A stretch of 64,000 bases of DNA from NCBI GenBank assembly GCA_964354215.1, contig CAYGYT010000001.1:1-64000 (forward strand). The letters run 5' to 3'. The position numbers and the translations under genes were made by a program. Source of the DNA: CAVRZR01 sp964354215. GTDB lineage: Bacteria > Actinomycetota > Coriobacteriia > Anaerosomatales > CAVRZR01. The notes beneath the pieces were generated by a model, which made no database searches, had not been told where the DNA came from, and saw only the letters and a list, made by a program, of their open reading frames with translations. Of the stretch, positions 8,770-16,156 are shown piece after piece (position 1 is the stretch's first letter; each line of letters starts with the position of its first letter).

Positions 8770-9389
8770 CGGCGCAGCAAGCCGAGCCGACCGGACCGAT
8801 TGCCTCTCTCGAGCCGGGCCGCCGAGGTGAGATCCTCGACGCCGCCCTCGCTGTCTTTGCCGAGAAGGGCTACGCGGGCGGATCGATGCGCGAGATCGCG
8901 ACGCGCGTGGGGGTCACCGAGCCAGCACTGTACCGCCACTTCTCCAGCAAAGAGGCGCTCTTCCTCACGCTGGTCCGGATCATCGCTACGCATCTGCGTG
9001 ACGAGGCGGTCGACATCCTGCACGGCGTCAAAGCGGATTCACTCCGGGCCGACGTTGCTGCCGCGCTCGCGAACCGGCGGCAACGCGTCGCGATGGCGAT
9101 GCCGATGCTGCGCACAGTCCTGCCTGCGGCAGCGCACCAGCCCGCGGTCCTCGCCGAGGTGCGCACGATCGTGCTGGAGCCGATGCTCCTCGAGCTCGAC
9201 GCGAAGGTCGCTGAGCTCGACGCCGCGTTCGGGGTGGAGCCAGACCTCGAATCGCGCCGCTCGCGCGTGCGTGCATTCATGGCGATGTTCGCCGGCTCGC
9301 TCGCAACGTCCGTCATGCTCGGAGACGAGCCCGACGAGGCGATCGCGGATGCGGTCGTCCGCCTGATGGGCTGGCAGGGGAGAATCTGA
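8766..9389 (+). CDS. TetR/AcrR-family transcriptional regulator
   Basis: The 207-residue protein has a classic TetR N-terminus (about residues 20-65). It contains ILDAALAVFAEKGYAGGSMR, then EIATRVGVTEPALYRHFSSK with the recognition helix, then a helical ligand domain. It is last in the operon, with its GTG overlapping the ATPase stop. It probably represses the operon through the GTTAGT-N8-ACTAAC palindrome before the first gene. E. coli has a comparable arrangement in which YbiH (CecR) controls ybhGFSR. The inducer is unknown. Confidence 0.9.
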   Translation: MTAQQAEPTGPIASLEPGRRGEILDAALAVFAEKGYAGGSMREIATRVGVTEPALYRHFSSKEALFLTLVRIIATHLRDEAVDILHGVKADSLRADVAAALANRRQRVAMAMPMLRTVLPAAAHQPAVLAEVRTIVLEPMLLELDAKVAELDAAFGVEPDLESRRSRVRAFMAMFAGSLATSVMLGDEPDEAIADAVVRLMGWQGRI

Positions 9390-9405
9390 CCGCCGCGCTG
9401 CGCGG

Positions 9406-10791
9406 CTATCCCTGCAGGGCTCTCGCCACGCTCCGCGCCGCCACGACACCGCTCGCGCTCGACTGCACGAGACCGCGCGTGACGCCGGCTCCGTCGCCCA
9501 CGGCCCAGAGTCCCTCAAGCGGCGTGCGGAGCTCCGCGTCGACCTGCAATCGCGACGAGTAGAACTTCACCTCGACGCCGTAGAGGAGCGTCTCGGGTCC
9601 GGCGACCCCCGGTGCGAGCGCGTCCATGGTGTCGAGGAACTCGAGGATGTCGGTGAGCTGCCGATAGGGCAGCACGCAGGCGAGGTCGCCCGGCGTGGCG
9701 CGGGGCATGGTAGGCTTGCCCGCCATCTCGGCGATGCGCGCCGGCGTCGACCTGCGGCCCGCCTTGAGGTCCTGGAGCCTCTGCACGAGGATCCCGTCGC
9801 CGAGCAGATTCGCGAGGTGTGCAATCTCGCGGCCGTAGGCGATCGGCTCGCGGAAGGGCTCGGTGAACTCCTGGCTCACGAGAACTGCGAAGTTCGTGTA
9901 GTCGGTCCGGAGCTCGGCGTAGGAGTGGCCGTTGACGGTGACCACGTCACCGTAGGACTCGGTCGTGACCTCTCCGTAGGGGTTCATGCAGAAGGTCCGC
10001 ACCGTGTCGCCGAAGGTCGGCGACCGGTAGATGAGCTTGGCCTCGTAGAGGACGTCGGTGAGCGGCTCCATGACCGCAGCAGGGCACTCCACGCGCACGC
10101 CGATGTCGACGGCGTTGTTCATGAGCGGCACCCGGAGCACGCCGGCTTGGTGCGCGAGCCAGTCGGCCCCCTCGCGGCCCGGCGCGGCAATGACAGCCTC
10201 GGCCCTGATGACGCTCCCGTCCTCGAGCTCGATGCCGCAGGCGCGTCCGTCCTCGGCGATGATGTGCGCGACGGGGCAGTTGGTGCGGATGTCGACGCCT
10301 ACTTCGGCGAGGTAATCGTGCATGGCGCCGAGCACGAGGGGCGACCGGTCGGTGCCGATGTGCCGTATCTTCATCGGCACGAGGCGCATGCCCGCATCGC
10401 TCGCCGCGCGCTCCAGCCGCAGAGCCTCTTCGGGATCCGGGCCGTGGAGCGCTGTGTCCGCACCGAACTCCAGCCAGAGCTCGTCGGAGTAGGCGATGAG
10501 CTCTTCGAGGGTCTGGCGACCGACGTAGTCAGCGAGCCACCCGCCCACGTCGGCGGTCAGGGTAAGCTTGCCGTCCGAGAACGCGCCCGCGCCGCCCCAG
10601 CCCGTCATGATGTCGCACTGCTTGCACCCGATACAGCTCGTTTCGCGCGATGGGCAGCGGCGCTTCTCGATGGCGCGGCCCTTCTCGGCGATGAGGATGG
10701 GTCCGATGCCCGCCCGGACCAGTTCGAGCGCGGCGAAGATGCCGGCCGGACCCGCTCCGATGATCGCGACTCGGTAGTGATCTTCTGTCAC
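9406..10791 (-). CDS. FAD-dependent dehydrogenase, COG2509 type
   Basis: The 461-residue protein begins MTEDHYRVAIIGAGPAGIFA, a GxGxxG dinucleotide-binding fold for FAD. Around residues 46-70 it carries RCPSRETSCIGCKQCDIMTG, a Cys cluster of four cysteines followed by GWGGAGAFSDGKL, diagnostic of COG2509 uncharacterised FAD dehydrogenases. The C-terminal LWAVGDGAGVTRGLVQSSASG is the FAD-closing motif. The Cys cluster suggests a bound Fe-S centre or redox disulfide. The physiological substrate of the family is unknown. It is divergent from the selenocysteine glutaredoxin with a 175-bp spacer, so the two could share a redox role. It converges on the TetR gene. Confidence 0.8.
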   Translation of the reverse strand: MTEDHYRVAIIGAGPAGIFAALELVRAGIGPILIAEKGRAIEKRRCPSRETSCIGCKQCDIMTGWGGAGAFSDGKLTLTADVGGWLADYVGRQTLEELIAYSDELWLEFGADTALHGPDPEEALRLERAASDAGMRLVPMKIRHIGTDRSPLVLGAMHDYLAEVGVDIRTNCPVAHIIAEDGRACGIELEDGSVIRAEAVIAAPGREGADWLAHQAGVLRVPLMNNAVDIGVRVECPAAVMEPLTDVLYEAKLIYRSPTFGDTVRTFCMNPYGEVTTESYGDVVTVNGHSYAELRTDYTNFAVLVSQEFTEPFREPIAYGREIAHLANLLGDGILVQRLQDLKAGRRSTPARIAEMAGKPTMPRATPGDLACVLPYRQLTDILEFLDTMDALAPGVAGPETLLYGVEVKFYSSRLQVDAELRTPLEGLWAVGDGAGVTRGLVQSSASGVVAARSVARALQG

Positions 10792-10966
10792 GCTTGCTCC
10801 TCAGTCGCCTACGGGGACGCTGTCGGCTCCGCGGTTCGGCGCACGCATCCCGCGCTCAGCCTCGTGTATCCTACCCGCCTCCGGCAGGTTTCGGCGACCG
10901 TTCGGCGTATGATTCGTGCAGGCTGCTAGCTACTTGAGCAGGGAACATCCGTTGAAGGAGCCGAGC

Positions 10967-11230
10967 GTGGGGGAGTCCGTCCCCAAGCGCGTGACCATCT
11001 ACACGTCGCCCACATGACACTGGTGTGAGGTGGCGAAGAGGTACTTCGTCGAGCGCGGCATCGAATACACCGAGTGCGACATCATCACTGACCTTGCCGC
11101 GCGCCGTCAGATGACGCTCATGACCGGGCAGTCGGGCGTCCCCGTCATCCAAGTGGGCGAGTACGCCATGATCGGCTGGGATCGCGCGGAGTTCGAGCGT
11201 CTCCGCAGCGGCAAGCTCAAGCGGCGCTGA
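10967..11230 (+). CDS. Selenocysteine-containing glutaredoxin-like protein (UxxC)
   Basis: A GTG at 10967 preceded by AAGGAG at 6 nt opens VGESVPKRVTIYTSPT. An in-frame TGA at 11015 follows, then HWCEVAKRYFVERG through to a normal stop at 11228. Reading TGA as Sec gives an 87-residue glutaredoxin/NrdH-like thioredoxin fold with active site U17-H-W-C20 exactly where CPxC or CxxC stands in homologues. The cis-Pro loop SGVPVIQV and the C-terminal GWDRAEFERL are intact. Codon use and family match continue across the TGA. Such proteins reduce disulfides or accept electrons from glutathione or thioredoxin reductase. Translation needs SelA, SelB, SelC and SelD, none of them in this window. A gene finder would call only the part from the GTG at 11030. 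Confidence 0.87.
11015..11053 (+). promoter_or_regulatory. Bacterial SECIS element for UGA-Sec decoding
   Basis: Just after the UGA (11015-11017) the mRNA can form a 7-bp stem, 11032-11038 with 11044-11050 (GGCGAAG/CUUCGUC, one G-U pair), closed by the 5-nt loop AGGUA. A U-G pair may extend it. The loop starts 22 nt after the UGA and has a G at its second position, within the usual limits for SelB-dependent bSECIS hairpins (loop about 16-37 nt downstream, G in the first two loop bases). Confidence 0.7.
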
Positions 11231-11560
11231 GCAGACACGCCTCGCCAATTCGAGGTTCGGCTGAGAGCAGATGACTAACCCGGCGGGGATTGAGATGGCG
11301 CCTGCTGCCGTTCGTCTAGCTTAGGCGTCCTGGGCGCATGTATGTCTCTGGTGGGCCATAGTTGACAACCTTCGAACCCCGTGACTGGACCGACTTCCTC
11401 GGGCACCTGGGGTCCCGGTCTCGTTGACATGCGGCACGTGAGAACCGAGAATCTGCCCAACTCAAGAGTGTGAATGGGTCCGTGGCCGAGGGGTCGCGGA
11501 GGTGTTCGGAATGGACGGTCGGGCCGCCGTCCAGAGTCAGGTGACTTCGGGTGGCGGTCT
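11231..11560. other. Non-coding stretch after the selenoprotein gene
   Basis: I see no credible gene here. The open frames lack ribosome-binding sites and read as Arg/Pro-rich filler. A short hairpin (CCTCG-N6-CGAGG) follows the selenoprotein stop. One copy of an 18-bp repeat lies at 11348-11365, and a GGACGG/CCGTCC hairpin near 11516-11535 begins the structured leader region of the next gene. Confidence 0.5.
11348..11365 (+). repeat. 18-bp direct repeat, left copy
   Basis: CTGGTGGGCCATAGTTGA recurs at 12212-12229 with one mismatch (CAC for CAT). The copies are in the same orientation, 864 bp apart, and enclose the structured leader and the orphan 140-residue gene. Confidence 0.6.
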
Positions 11561-11576
11561 TCTAGTTCTCTGGAGG

Positions 11577-11730
11577 TACAAAGGGTCCCTACCGGCAGAC
11601 GGGACCGAGGCAATCGCATAGTGGGTCCGGAGTGCCTCGTCACCGGAGGCGCCCCGGAGGTGATCGAAAGGCAGTCGGGCCGCTGCCAGAGGTGTCGTCA
11701 ACACCTCTGGCAGCGGCCTTCCCCGTTTTG
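11577..11730 (+). ncRNA. Candidate structured leader RNA (possible riboswitch)
   Basis: Several local stems occur in series. GGTCCC 11584-11589 can pair with GGGACC 11601-11606, GAGGCA 11607-11612 with TGCCTC 11633-11638, and CACC 11641-11644 with GGTG further on. GCCTC at 11634-11638 can pair instead with GAGGC at 11646-11650, and GGTCC at 11624-11628 competes for the GGACC arm. Such exclusive pairings resemble a switch. The segment ends in an 18-bp terminator stem immediately before the ribosome-binding site of the downstream gene. I could not match it to a riboswitch class I know. No ligand can be proposed. Confidence 0.4.
11678..11730 (+). terminator. Strong intrinsic terminator/attenuator in the leader
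   Basis: A perfect 18-bp stem (11678-11695 with 11701-11718), loop CGTCA, is followed by TTCCCCGTTTT. It lies between the structured leader and AAAGGAG of the next gene, the position of an attenuator's expression platform. It could also simply end upstream transcription. Confidence 0.8.
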
Positions 11731-11746
11731 AAAGGAGAAGGTCTCG

Positions 11747-12169
11747 ATGGGCATCTTCGACAAGCTGAGGGGTTCGTCCGCACTACCGCCTCTGGACGTA
11801 TCGAGCACTGCAGAGAGGCTAATAGAGCCATACGCTGGGCACTTGGCCGACCTGGCCGATCGTGCCGGTGCGCTTGAGATCGTCACGGCTGGAGCGAGCC
11901 TCTACGTGTTCGTCGGCAAGCCGCCCAAGGCGTTTGGCCTCGTCTGGTATCACGACGGAGAGGAGCAGAACTCCAAGAAGGTCGCCGAGGAGCGCGGGTT
12001 CGCGTACGCACAGCTTGAGCGGTTCACGAATGATCTGCGGGACGTGTACTCGAAGCATCAGGGGGAGCCGCGGTTCGCGCGCAAGGTCGGGCGGCATACA
12101 GCCACCGTAGTACCATCGGAGAGCTTCGGTGCGGACGTGGCCGCTACCGTCGAGTCCTACACGGGGTAG
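11747..12169 (+). CDS. Uncharacterised 140-residue protein
   Basis: The ATG is preceded by AAAGGAGAAGG with good spacing. The product begins MGIFDKLRGSSALPPLDVSS, continues into an amphipathic helix (AERLIEPYAGHLADLADRAG) and beta-rich segments (SLYVFVGKPPKAFGLVWYHD), then a charged helical part ending DVAATVESYTG. There is no signal peptide and no membrane helix, so it is probably cytosolic. I do not recognise the family. The codon pattern is protein-like throughout and a hairpin follows the stop, so the gene looks real. It stands alone, with direct repeats on both sides and a putative attenuated leader, which suggests a regulated and possibly acquired gene. Confidence 0.65.
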   Translation: MGIFDKLRGSSALPPLDVSSTAERLIEPYAGHLADLADRAGALEIVTAGASLYVFVGKPPKAFGLVWYHDGEEQNSKKVAEERGFAYAQLERFTNDLRDVYSKHQGEPRFARKVGRHTATVVPSESFGADVAATVESYTG

Positions 12170-12174
12170 AGAGC

Positions 12175-12203
12175 AGCGCCCGCGGACGGAACCGGCGGGC
12201 GCT
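12175..12203 (+). terminator. Hairpin after the orphan gene
   Basis: AGCGCCCGC (12175-12183) pairs with GCGGGCGCT (12195-12203) in a 9-bp GC-rich stem starting 6 bp after the stop codon. There is no U tract, so termination may need Rho. Confidence 0.5.
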
Positions 12204-12211
12204 CAGGCTTG

Positions 12212-12229
12212 CTGGTGGGCCACAGTTGA
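12212..12229 (+). repeat. 18-bp direct repeat, right copy
   Basis: CTGGTGGGCCACAGTTGA matches the copy at 11348-11365 in 17 of 18 positions. It lies just past the hairpin that ends the orphan gene. The pair may be duplication footprints of a mobile cassette or a recombination site. No transposase or integrase is visible nearby. Confidence 0.6.
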
Positions 12230-12509
12230 TGTGAACCCATGAACTCGCGCTCACATGCTCGGCGACTCCGCGGTTCCACTCTCCGCTGCTGCCGTACTCG
12301 AATGGATGCGAGTCCGACGACACCAACGCTGGGCGAGCGTCTCGCGTGTACGGCGCTGCCGGGAACGCCGCCGACGCATCTTCCAAGTCACGACCCCGGA
12401 AGTGGCGCTGCCCTTAGGGTCAGCGACGCATTTCGCGAAGGGCGTGTTCATCGCGAAGCGATGGACACTCCATGAGCGACTGAGGAGCGACCCTCAAGGC
12501 AGCGCCCAC
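12230..12509. other. Non-coding spacer downstream of dnaB
   Basis: No gene is supported. The only structure I see is an 11-bp hairpin at 12444-12468 (GTGTTCATCGC, loop GAA, one G-U pair), about 40 bp past the dnaB stop on the minus strand, which may mark the dnaB transcript end. Confidence 0.45.
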
Positions 12510-13892
12510 CTACGGCATCTTCGCTGGCTCGATGAACTTGGTGAAGCGCTCGTTGAACACGAGCGGCACGGAGCCGGTGGGTCCGTTGCGATGCTTGGCG
12601 ATGATGAGCTCGGCCATGCCCTTCGCCGGCCTGCCATCCTGGTCCTCGGCGTGCGGGTCAGTGTTGCGGTCGATGAACATGACCACGTCGGCGTCCTGTT
12701 CGATCGATCCCGACTCGCGCAGGTCCGACAGCTGCGGCCGCTTGCCGGCTCGCTGTTCGACCGCGCGCGAGAGCTGCGAGAGCGCGAGCACGGGCGCGTT
12801 CAGTTCCTTCGCGAGAATCTTGAGTCCCCGGCTGATCTCTCCGATCTCGACTGTGCGGTTTTGCTCGGACCGGCGGGCCTGTGGCTGCATGAGCTGCAGG
12901 TAGTCGACGATGACCAGGCCCCGTTGCTTGCCCCGCAGCTGCCGGCGTGCCTTGGTCCGAACCTCGAAGATCGAGATGGAGGGCGTGTCGTCGACCCAGA
13001 AGTCGAGTTCCGCGAGGCGGCCCATCGCTTGATGAATCGAGCCCCAGTCCTGCTCTTTGATGTATCCGGTACGCACGTCCTGCAGGTTGATGCGCGCCTC
13101 GGAGCAGAGCACGCGCTGTACGAGCTGCTCAGCAGACATCTCGAGGCTGAACAGGGCCACCGAGGTGCCCTTCTTTGCGGCGTTCACCGCCATGTTGAGC
13201 GCGAGCGAGGTCTTTCCGACGCTCGGACGTGCCGCGAGAATCGCGAGATCGCCCGCGTGGAGCCCCGCCAGGATCTTGTCCAGGTCCTTGAAGCCCGTGG
13301 GCACGCCAGTGACGTGCTCCTTGCGCTCGAAGAGCTCCTCGAGTTGGTGGAAGCCGATCTGCAGGAGCTCCTCCATCGGGCGGAAGTTGCTCTCCACCCG
13401 CTTGCTCGTGACCTCGAAGATCAGCCGCTCGGAATCCTCGATGACCGCATCGATATCGTCAGGCGCATCGAAGCCCATCGTCACGATCTGTGTCGCCGCA
13501 CCGATAAGCTGGCGAAGCATCGCGGTGCGCTTGACAATCTGCGCATACCTCGACGCATTCGCGGCGGTAGGCACGACCTGCGTGATATCGAGCAGGTACG
13601 GCTTGCCGCCAGCCTGATCGAGTTCTCCGGCGGTCTCGAGCCGATCGGCGACGCTCACGTGGTCGATGGGTACCCCGCGCGTGTACAGCTGCTCCATCGC
13701 CGAGAAGATGCGCGCGTGGGCGGGCCGGTAGAAGTCATGACCGTTCACGACGCTGAGGGCCTGTTCGACCGCCTCGGAGGACAGGAACATCGAGCCGAGC
13801 AGCGCTTGCTCGGCTTCGAGGTTGTGCGGCGGCACGCGTTCGGCCGACGAGACCGCGCGGAGACGCGGTTCCCGCAGGACTGCTTCGCTCAT
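12510..13892 (-). CDS. dnaB: Replicative DNA helicase DnaB
   Basis: The 460-residue helicase starts at the ATG at 13892, preceded by GGAGGGG. The longer frame upstream is not protein-like. The N-terminal domain (residues 20-125) includes PPHNLEAEQALLGSMF, the usual start of DnaB. The RecA-like domain has Walker A ARPSVGKTS (221-229), Walker B VDYLQLM and the arginine-finger region SGSIEQDADVV. The protein unwinds duplex DNA as a hexamer ahead of the replisome. No intein is present. It follows rplI on the same strand with a terminator between, so it is probably transcribed independently. Confidence 0.97.
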   Translation of the reverse strand: MSEAVLREPRLRAVSSAERVPPHNLEAEQALLGSMFLSSEAVEQALSVVNGHDFYRPAHARIFSAMEQLYTRGVPIDHVSVADRLETAGELDQAGGKPYLLDITQVVPTAANASRYAQIVKRTAMLRQLIGAATQIVTMGFDAPDDIDAVIEDSERLIFEVTSKRVESNFRPMEELLQIGFHQLEELFERKEHVTGVPTGFKDLDKILAGLHAGDLAILAARPSVGKTSLALNMAVNAAKKGTSVALFSLEMSAEQLVQRVLCSEARINLQDVRTGYIKEQDWGSIHQAMGRLAELDFWVDDTPSISIFEVRTKARRQLRGKQRGLVIVDYLQLMQPQARRSEQNRTVEIGEISRGLKILAKELNAPVLALSQLSRAVEQRAGKRPQLSDLRESGSIEQDADVVMFIDRNTDPHAEDQDGRPAKGMAELIIAKHRNGPTGSVPLVFNERFTKFIEPAKMP

Positions 13893-14110
13893 CTGACGAC
13901 CCCTCCACGGGCCGGTTGCCGCGCGCCAGCTGCGCGCGTCCGGCTCTGGCCGGAGTCTAGAGGAGGGGTCTGACACGGACAACGCGCGGACACGCGATAT
14001 CCACAGCCTCGGGTGCGCGCCCACCTGCGGTTTGCGCACTCTCCACAGATTCGCGCTGAATCGCCACTCGCTGCGGAGAAAGGCATCCGTGTGCTTGGTC
14101 CGAACGCTAA

Positions 14111-14137
14111 GACGCCACGCGATGAGGGCGTGGCGTC
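14111..14137 (-). terminator. Intrinsic terminator after rplI
   Basis: A 10-bp perfect stem (GACGCCACGC 14111-14120 with GCGTGGCGTC 14128-14137) closes a 7-nt loop and is followed on the minus strand by TTAGCGTT. It lies 30 bp past the rplI stop. Confidence 0.75.
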
Positions 14138-14166
14138 CGCTGGGCTTGGTGAGGCGCTAGGCGCGG

Positions 14167-14793
14167 CTACTCCTGGGGGAAGTCCTCAGCAAGTGCCTCG
14201 GCGATGTCGTCCTCGGACTCGAGGGCCTGGTCGCCCTCGAAGGTGTCCTCGGCGGTGTCGCCCTCGGGCGCTTCGGCGGCCGCCTCGGCGACAACTTCTA
14301 CGACCTCGGTCGGCTTGCCGGCGTCCACGAACGCGTCGGGCGCCGCGCCTTCGGGAACCACGTTCACCGTCAGCTGAGCCTTGACGTCACGGTAGACCGC
14401 GATCTCGACGACGTGCACGCCGAGCTCCTTGATGTGGCCATGCGTTTCGATCTTACGACGATCGATCTCGACACCGAGCTGTTCGCGCACGGCGTCCTCG
14501 ATCATCTGAGAGGTGATCGAGCCGTAGAGGCGGCCTTCTTCGCCAACCTTCGCCTCGATGCCGACGCTCTTGCCCTCGAGCAACGAAGCGACGCCGCTGG
14601 CGTCGGCGAGACGCGCCTCATCGCGCTTGCGGACGTTGTGCATCCGCGCCTCAAGCTGCTTCAGATTGCCGGACGTCGCCTCGATGGCAACGTTTCGCGG
14701 CAACAGGTAGTTGACCGCGAACCCGCGCGCGACGTCGATGACGTCACCCTCGGCTCCTCGGCCTTTGAGTTCCTGCAACAGGATGACCTTCAT
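14167..14793 (-). CDS. rplI: 50S ribosomal protein L9 with acidic C-terminal extension
   Basis: The protein begins MKVILLQELKGRGAEGDVID, followed by RGFAVNYLLPRNVA, the L9 signature. The connecting helix and C-terminal rRNA-binding domain (GVEIDRRKIETHGHIKELG) are intact to about residue 148, the usual family length. A tail of about 60 residues rich in Glu, Asp and Ala (AEAAAEAPEGDTAEDTFEGD region) follows to residue 208 and is probably disordered. L9 bridges the large subunit near the L1 stalk. The gene lies 53 bp downstream of the DUF2232 gene in the conserved rpsF-ssb-rpsR-yybS-rplI order. Confidence 0.96.
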   Translation of the reverse strand: MKVILLQELKGRGAEGDVIDVARGFAVNYLLPRNVAIEATSGNLKQLEARMHNVRKRDEARLADASGVASLLEGKSVGIEAKVGEEGRLYGSITSQMIEDAVREQLGVEIDRRKIETHGHIKELGVHVVEIAVYRDVKAQLTVNVVPEGAAPDAFVDAGKPTEVVEVVAEAAAEAPEGDTAEDTFEGDQALESEDDIAEALAEDFPQE

Positions 14794-14846
14794 GAATGCT
14801 CCTCGTTCGTTCGCGGGGCACGGCGCCCCACGACAGTGCCACTTCT

Positions 14847-15806
14847 CTAGATACTGCTCGGCGGTTCCTCAAGACGGGCGGGTGCACCCGATCCGTCCCG
14901 CGGGAGGCGCCGGAAGTTCGCCCAGAAATCGAGCATGCCGATCAGACTCACGATCAGAAGTACCTGGTCGAGCACCCACAGGACGATGTAGAGCGCGACC
15001 ATCTTGCCATAGCCGGTCCTCGGCACGTCGAACACCGCCGAGAAGACCGCAATACCTTGCAGGAAGAACAGCGTGCGAGCAACGAACAACGCGTTGAATC
15101 CCACGACTCGGGCGAGTTGCGCGCTCGATCCAAAGAGCGGTGCTGTCGCCAGCAGGACCAGGCCCACCACGAGCGCCCACAAGACGTGCACGCTGAGGTC
15201 CAGGTCCCGGTTCGCCGGCACCTCAACCACGATCCCGCTTCGTCGTGCAGCCCATGCGATGGCGGCGATGACGAAGACCGCAGCGAAGAGCGCGGTCTGC
15301 ACGTAGAACGACGGCCACAACATGACGAGTGCCGAGCGCGCTGCAGCGAGCTGCTCGGTCCATGCGGACGCGCTGGAACCCAACGCCTGCTTCAGACCCT
15401 CGCTCACGATGATGGCTTGGGCTCGCACCGCCTGCATGAGCGACTGTCCGAGAGAGCGGGCGGCCAGTATGTCCACAGCCGCCGCTCCACCGGCGATCGC
15501 ACCGGTCAAGAGGAGTGCGACGAGCTGAGCAGACCGCCGCGGCAGAAGCCACACGGCCAGCAGAATCGCCGCGGCGGCGGGAGCCACGAATGCCACGGAC
15601 ACCGGCAGTACCGACGCGGCCGCGGCGACACCGACGGCCGCCGCGAGAACGCTGACTGCGACCCGACCTCGGAAGGCAAGGCCCGCTGCCGCGGCAGCCG
15701 TCACCGGCAACCCCACGAGCGGGAGCTGCGATGATACGACCACACCGGCGGCACAGGCTGTGCCCAGCAACACCATGTCACGCACACCTGCGATCTGATC
15801 GGACAA
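14847..15806 (-). CDS. DUF2232 (YybS-like) membrane protein
   Basis: This 319-residue polytopic protein has about eight hydrophobic segments and is very rich in Ala, Val and Leu. The C-terminal third (ARVVGFNALFVARTLFFLQG, then GYGKMVALYIVLW) fits DUF2232/YybS. The position between rpsR and rplI is the conserved location of this family in Gram-positives. Its function is unknown. It starts 8 bp after the rpsR stop and belongs to the rpsF operon. Confidence 0.8.
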   Translation of the reverse strand: MSDQIAGVRDMVLLGTACAAGVVVSSQLPLVGLPVTAAAAAGLAFRGRVAVSVLAAAVGVAAAASVLPVSVAFVAPAAAAILLAVWLLPRRSAQLVALLLTGAIAGGAAAVDILAARSLGQSLMQAVRAQAIIVSEGLKQALGSSASAWTEQLAAARSALVMLWPSFYVQTALFAAVFVIAAIAWAARRSGIVVEVPANRDLDLSVHVLWALVVGLVLLATAPLFGSSAQLARVVGFNALFVARTLFFLQGIAVFSAVFDVPRTGYGKMVALYIVLWVLDQVLLIVSLIGMLDFWANFRRLPRDGSGAPARLEEPPSSI

Positions 15807-15814
15807 GAGCTGAC

Positions 15815-16075
15815 TTACCTGCGACGACCGTCGACGCGGCCGCTCACGACCGGGACGGTGTAGGGGACGAGCGCCATCTCGCGAGCACGCTTCACGGCCA
15901 TGGAAAGCTGGTGCTGGTGCTGCGCGCAGTTGCCGGAGACGCGACGCGGCTTGATCTTGCCACGGTCAGTCATGTACTTGCGCAGCATCTGCGCGTCCTT
16001 GTAGTCGATGAACTCCGAGTGATCCTTGCAGAACTGGCAGTACTTGCGCCTCGGCTTGCGGGCGTAGTCGGACAT
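15815..16075 (-). CDS. rpsR: 30S ribosomal protein S18, zinc-binding form
   Basis: The 86-residue protein has RRKYCQFCKDHSEFIDYKD, TDRGKIKPRRVSGNCAQHQ and the AVKRAREMALVPYT motif of S18. The CxxC pair plus the later Cys and His make the Zn-ribbon (C+) variant, which binds zinc and may be replaced by a C-minus paralogue under zinc limitation. It binds 16S rRNA with S6 on the platform of the small subunit. The order rpsF-ssb-rpsR is intact. GGAGGTAA upstream is the ribosome-binding site. Confidence 0.97.
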   Translation of the reverse strand: MSDYARKPRRKYCQFCKDHSEFIDYKDAQMLRKYMTDRGKIKPRRVSGNCAQHQHQLSMAVKRAREMALVPYTVPVVSGRVDGRRR

Positions 16076-16156
16076 CTGGCTTACCTCCTTCCGCGGGATA
16101 CGCGGTGTGATGTGGCGCGGACGGCGGGAGGGTACCGCCGCCCACCTGGGTTGGTT

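Noticed and set aside
11030..11230. A 66-residue glutaredoxin fragment starting at an internal GTG
   Set aside because: It would lack the active site. The upstream in-frame part joins through a Sec codon and has a proper ribosome-binding site.
11348..11390. A tRNA-like 3' end (TGGTGGGCC and TTCGAACCCC on the plus strand)
   Set aside because: The matching acceptor and T stems do not pair and there is no anticodon arm, so it is not a tRNA or clear tRNA remnant.
11275..11643. A 122-codon minus-strand frame
   Set aside because: Pro/Arg-rich with no recognisable domain, and it covers the structured leader. No ribosome-binding site.
12255..13973. A 572-codon open frame opposite dnaB
   Set aside because: dnaB motifs on the minus strand are complete. 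The opposite frame has only biased composition.
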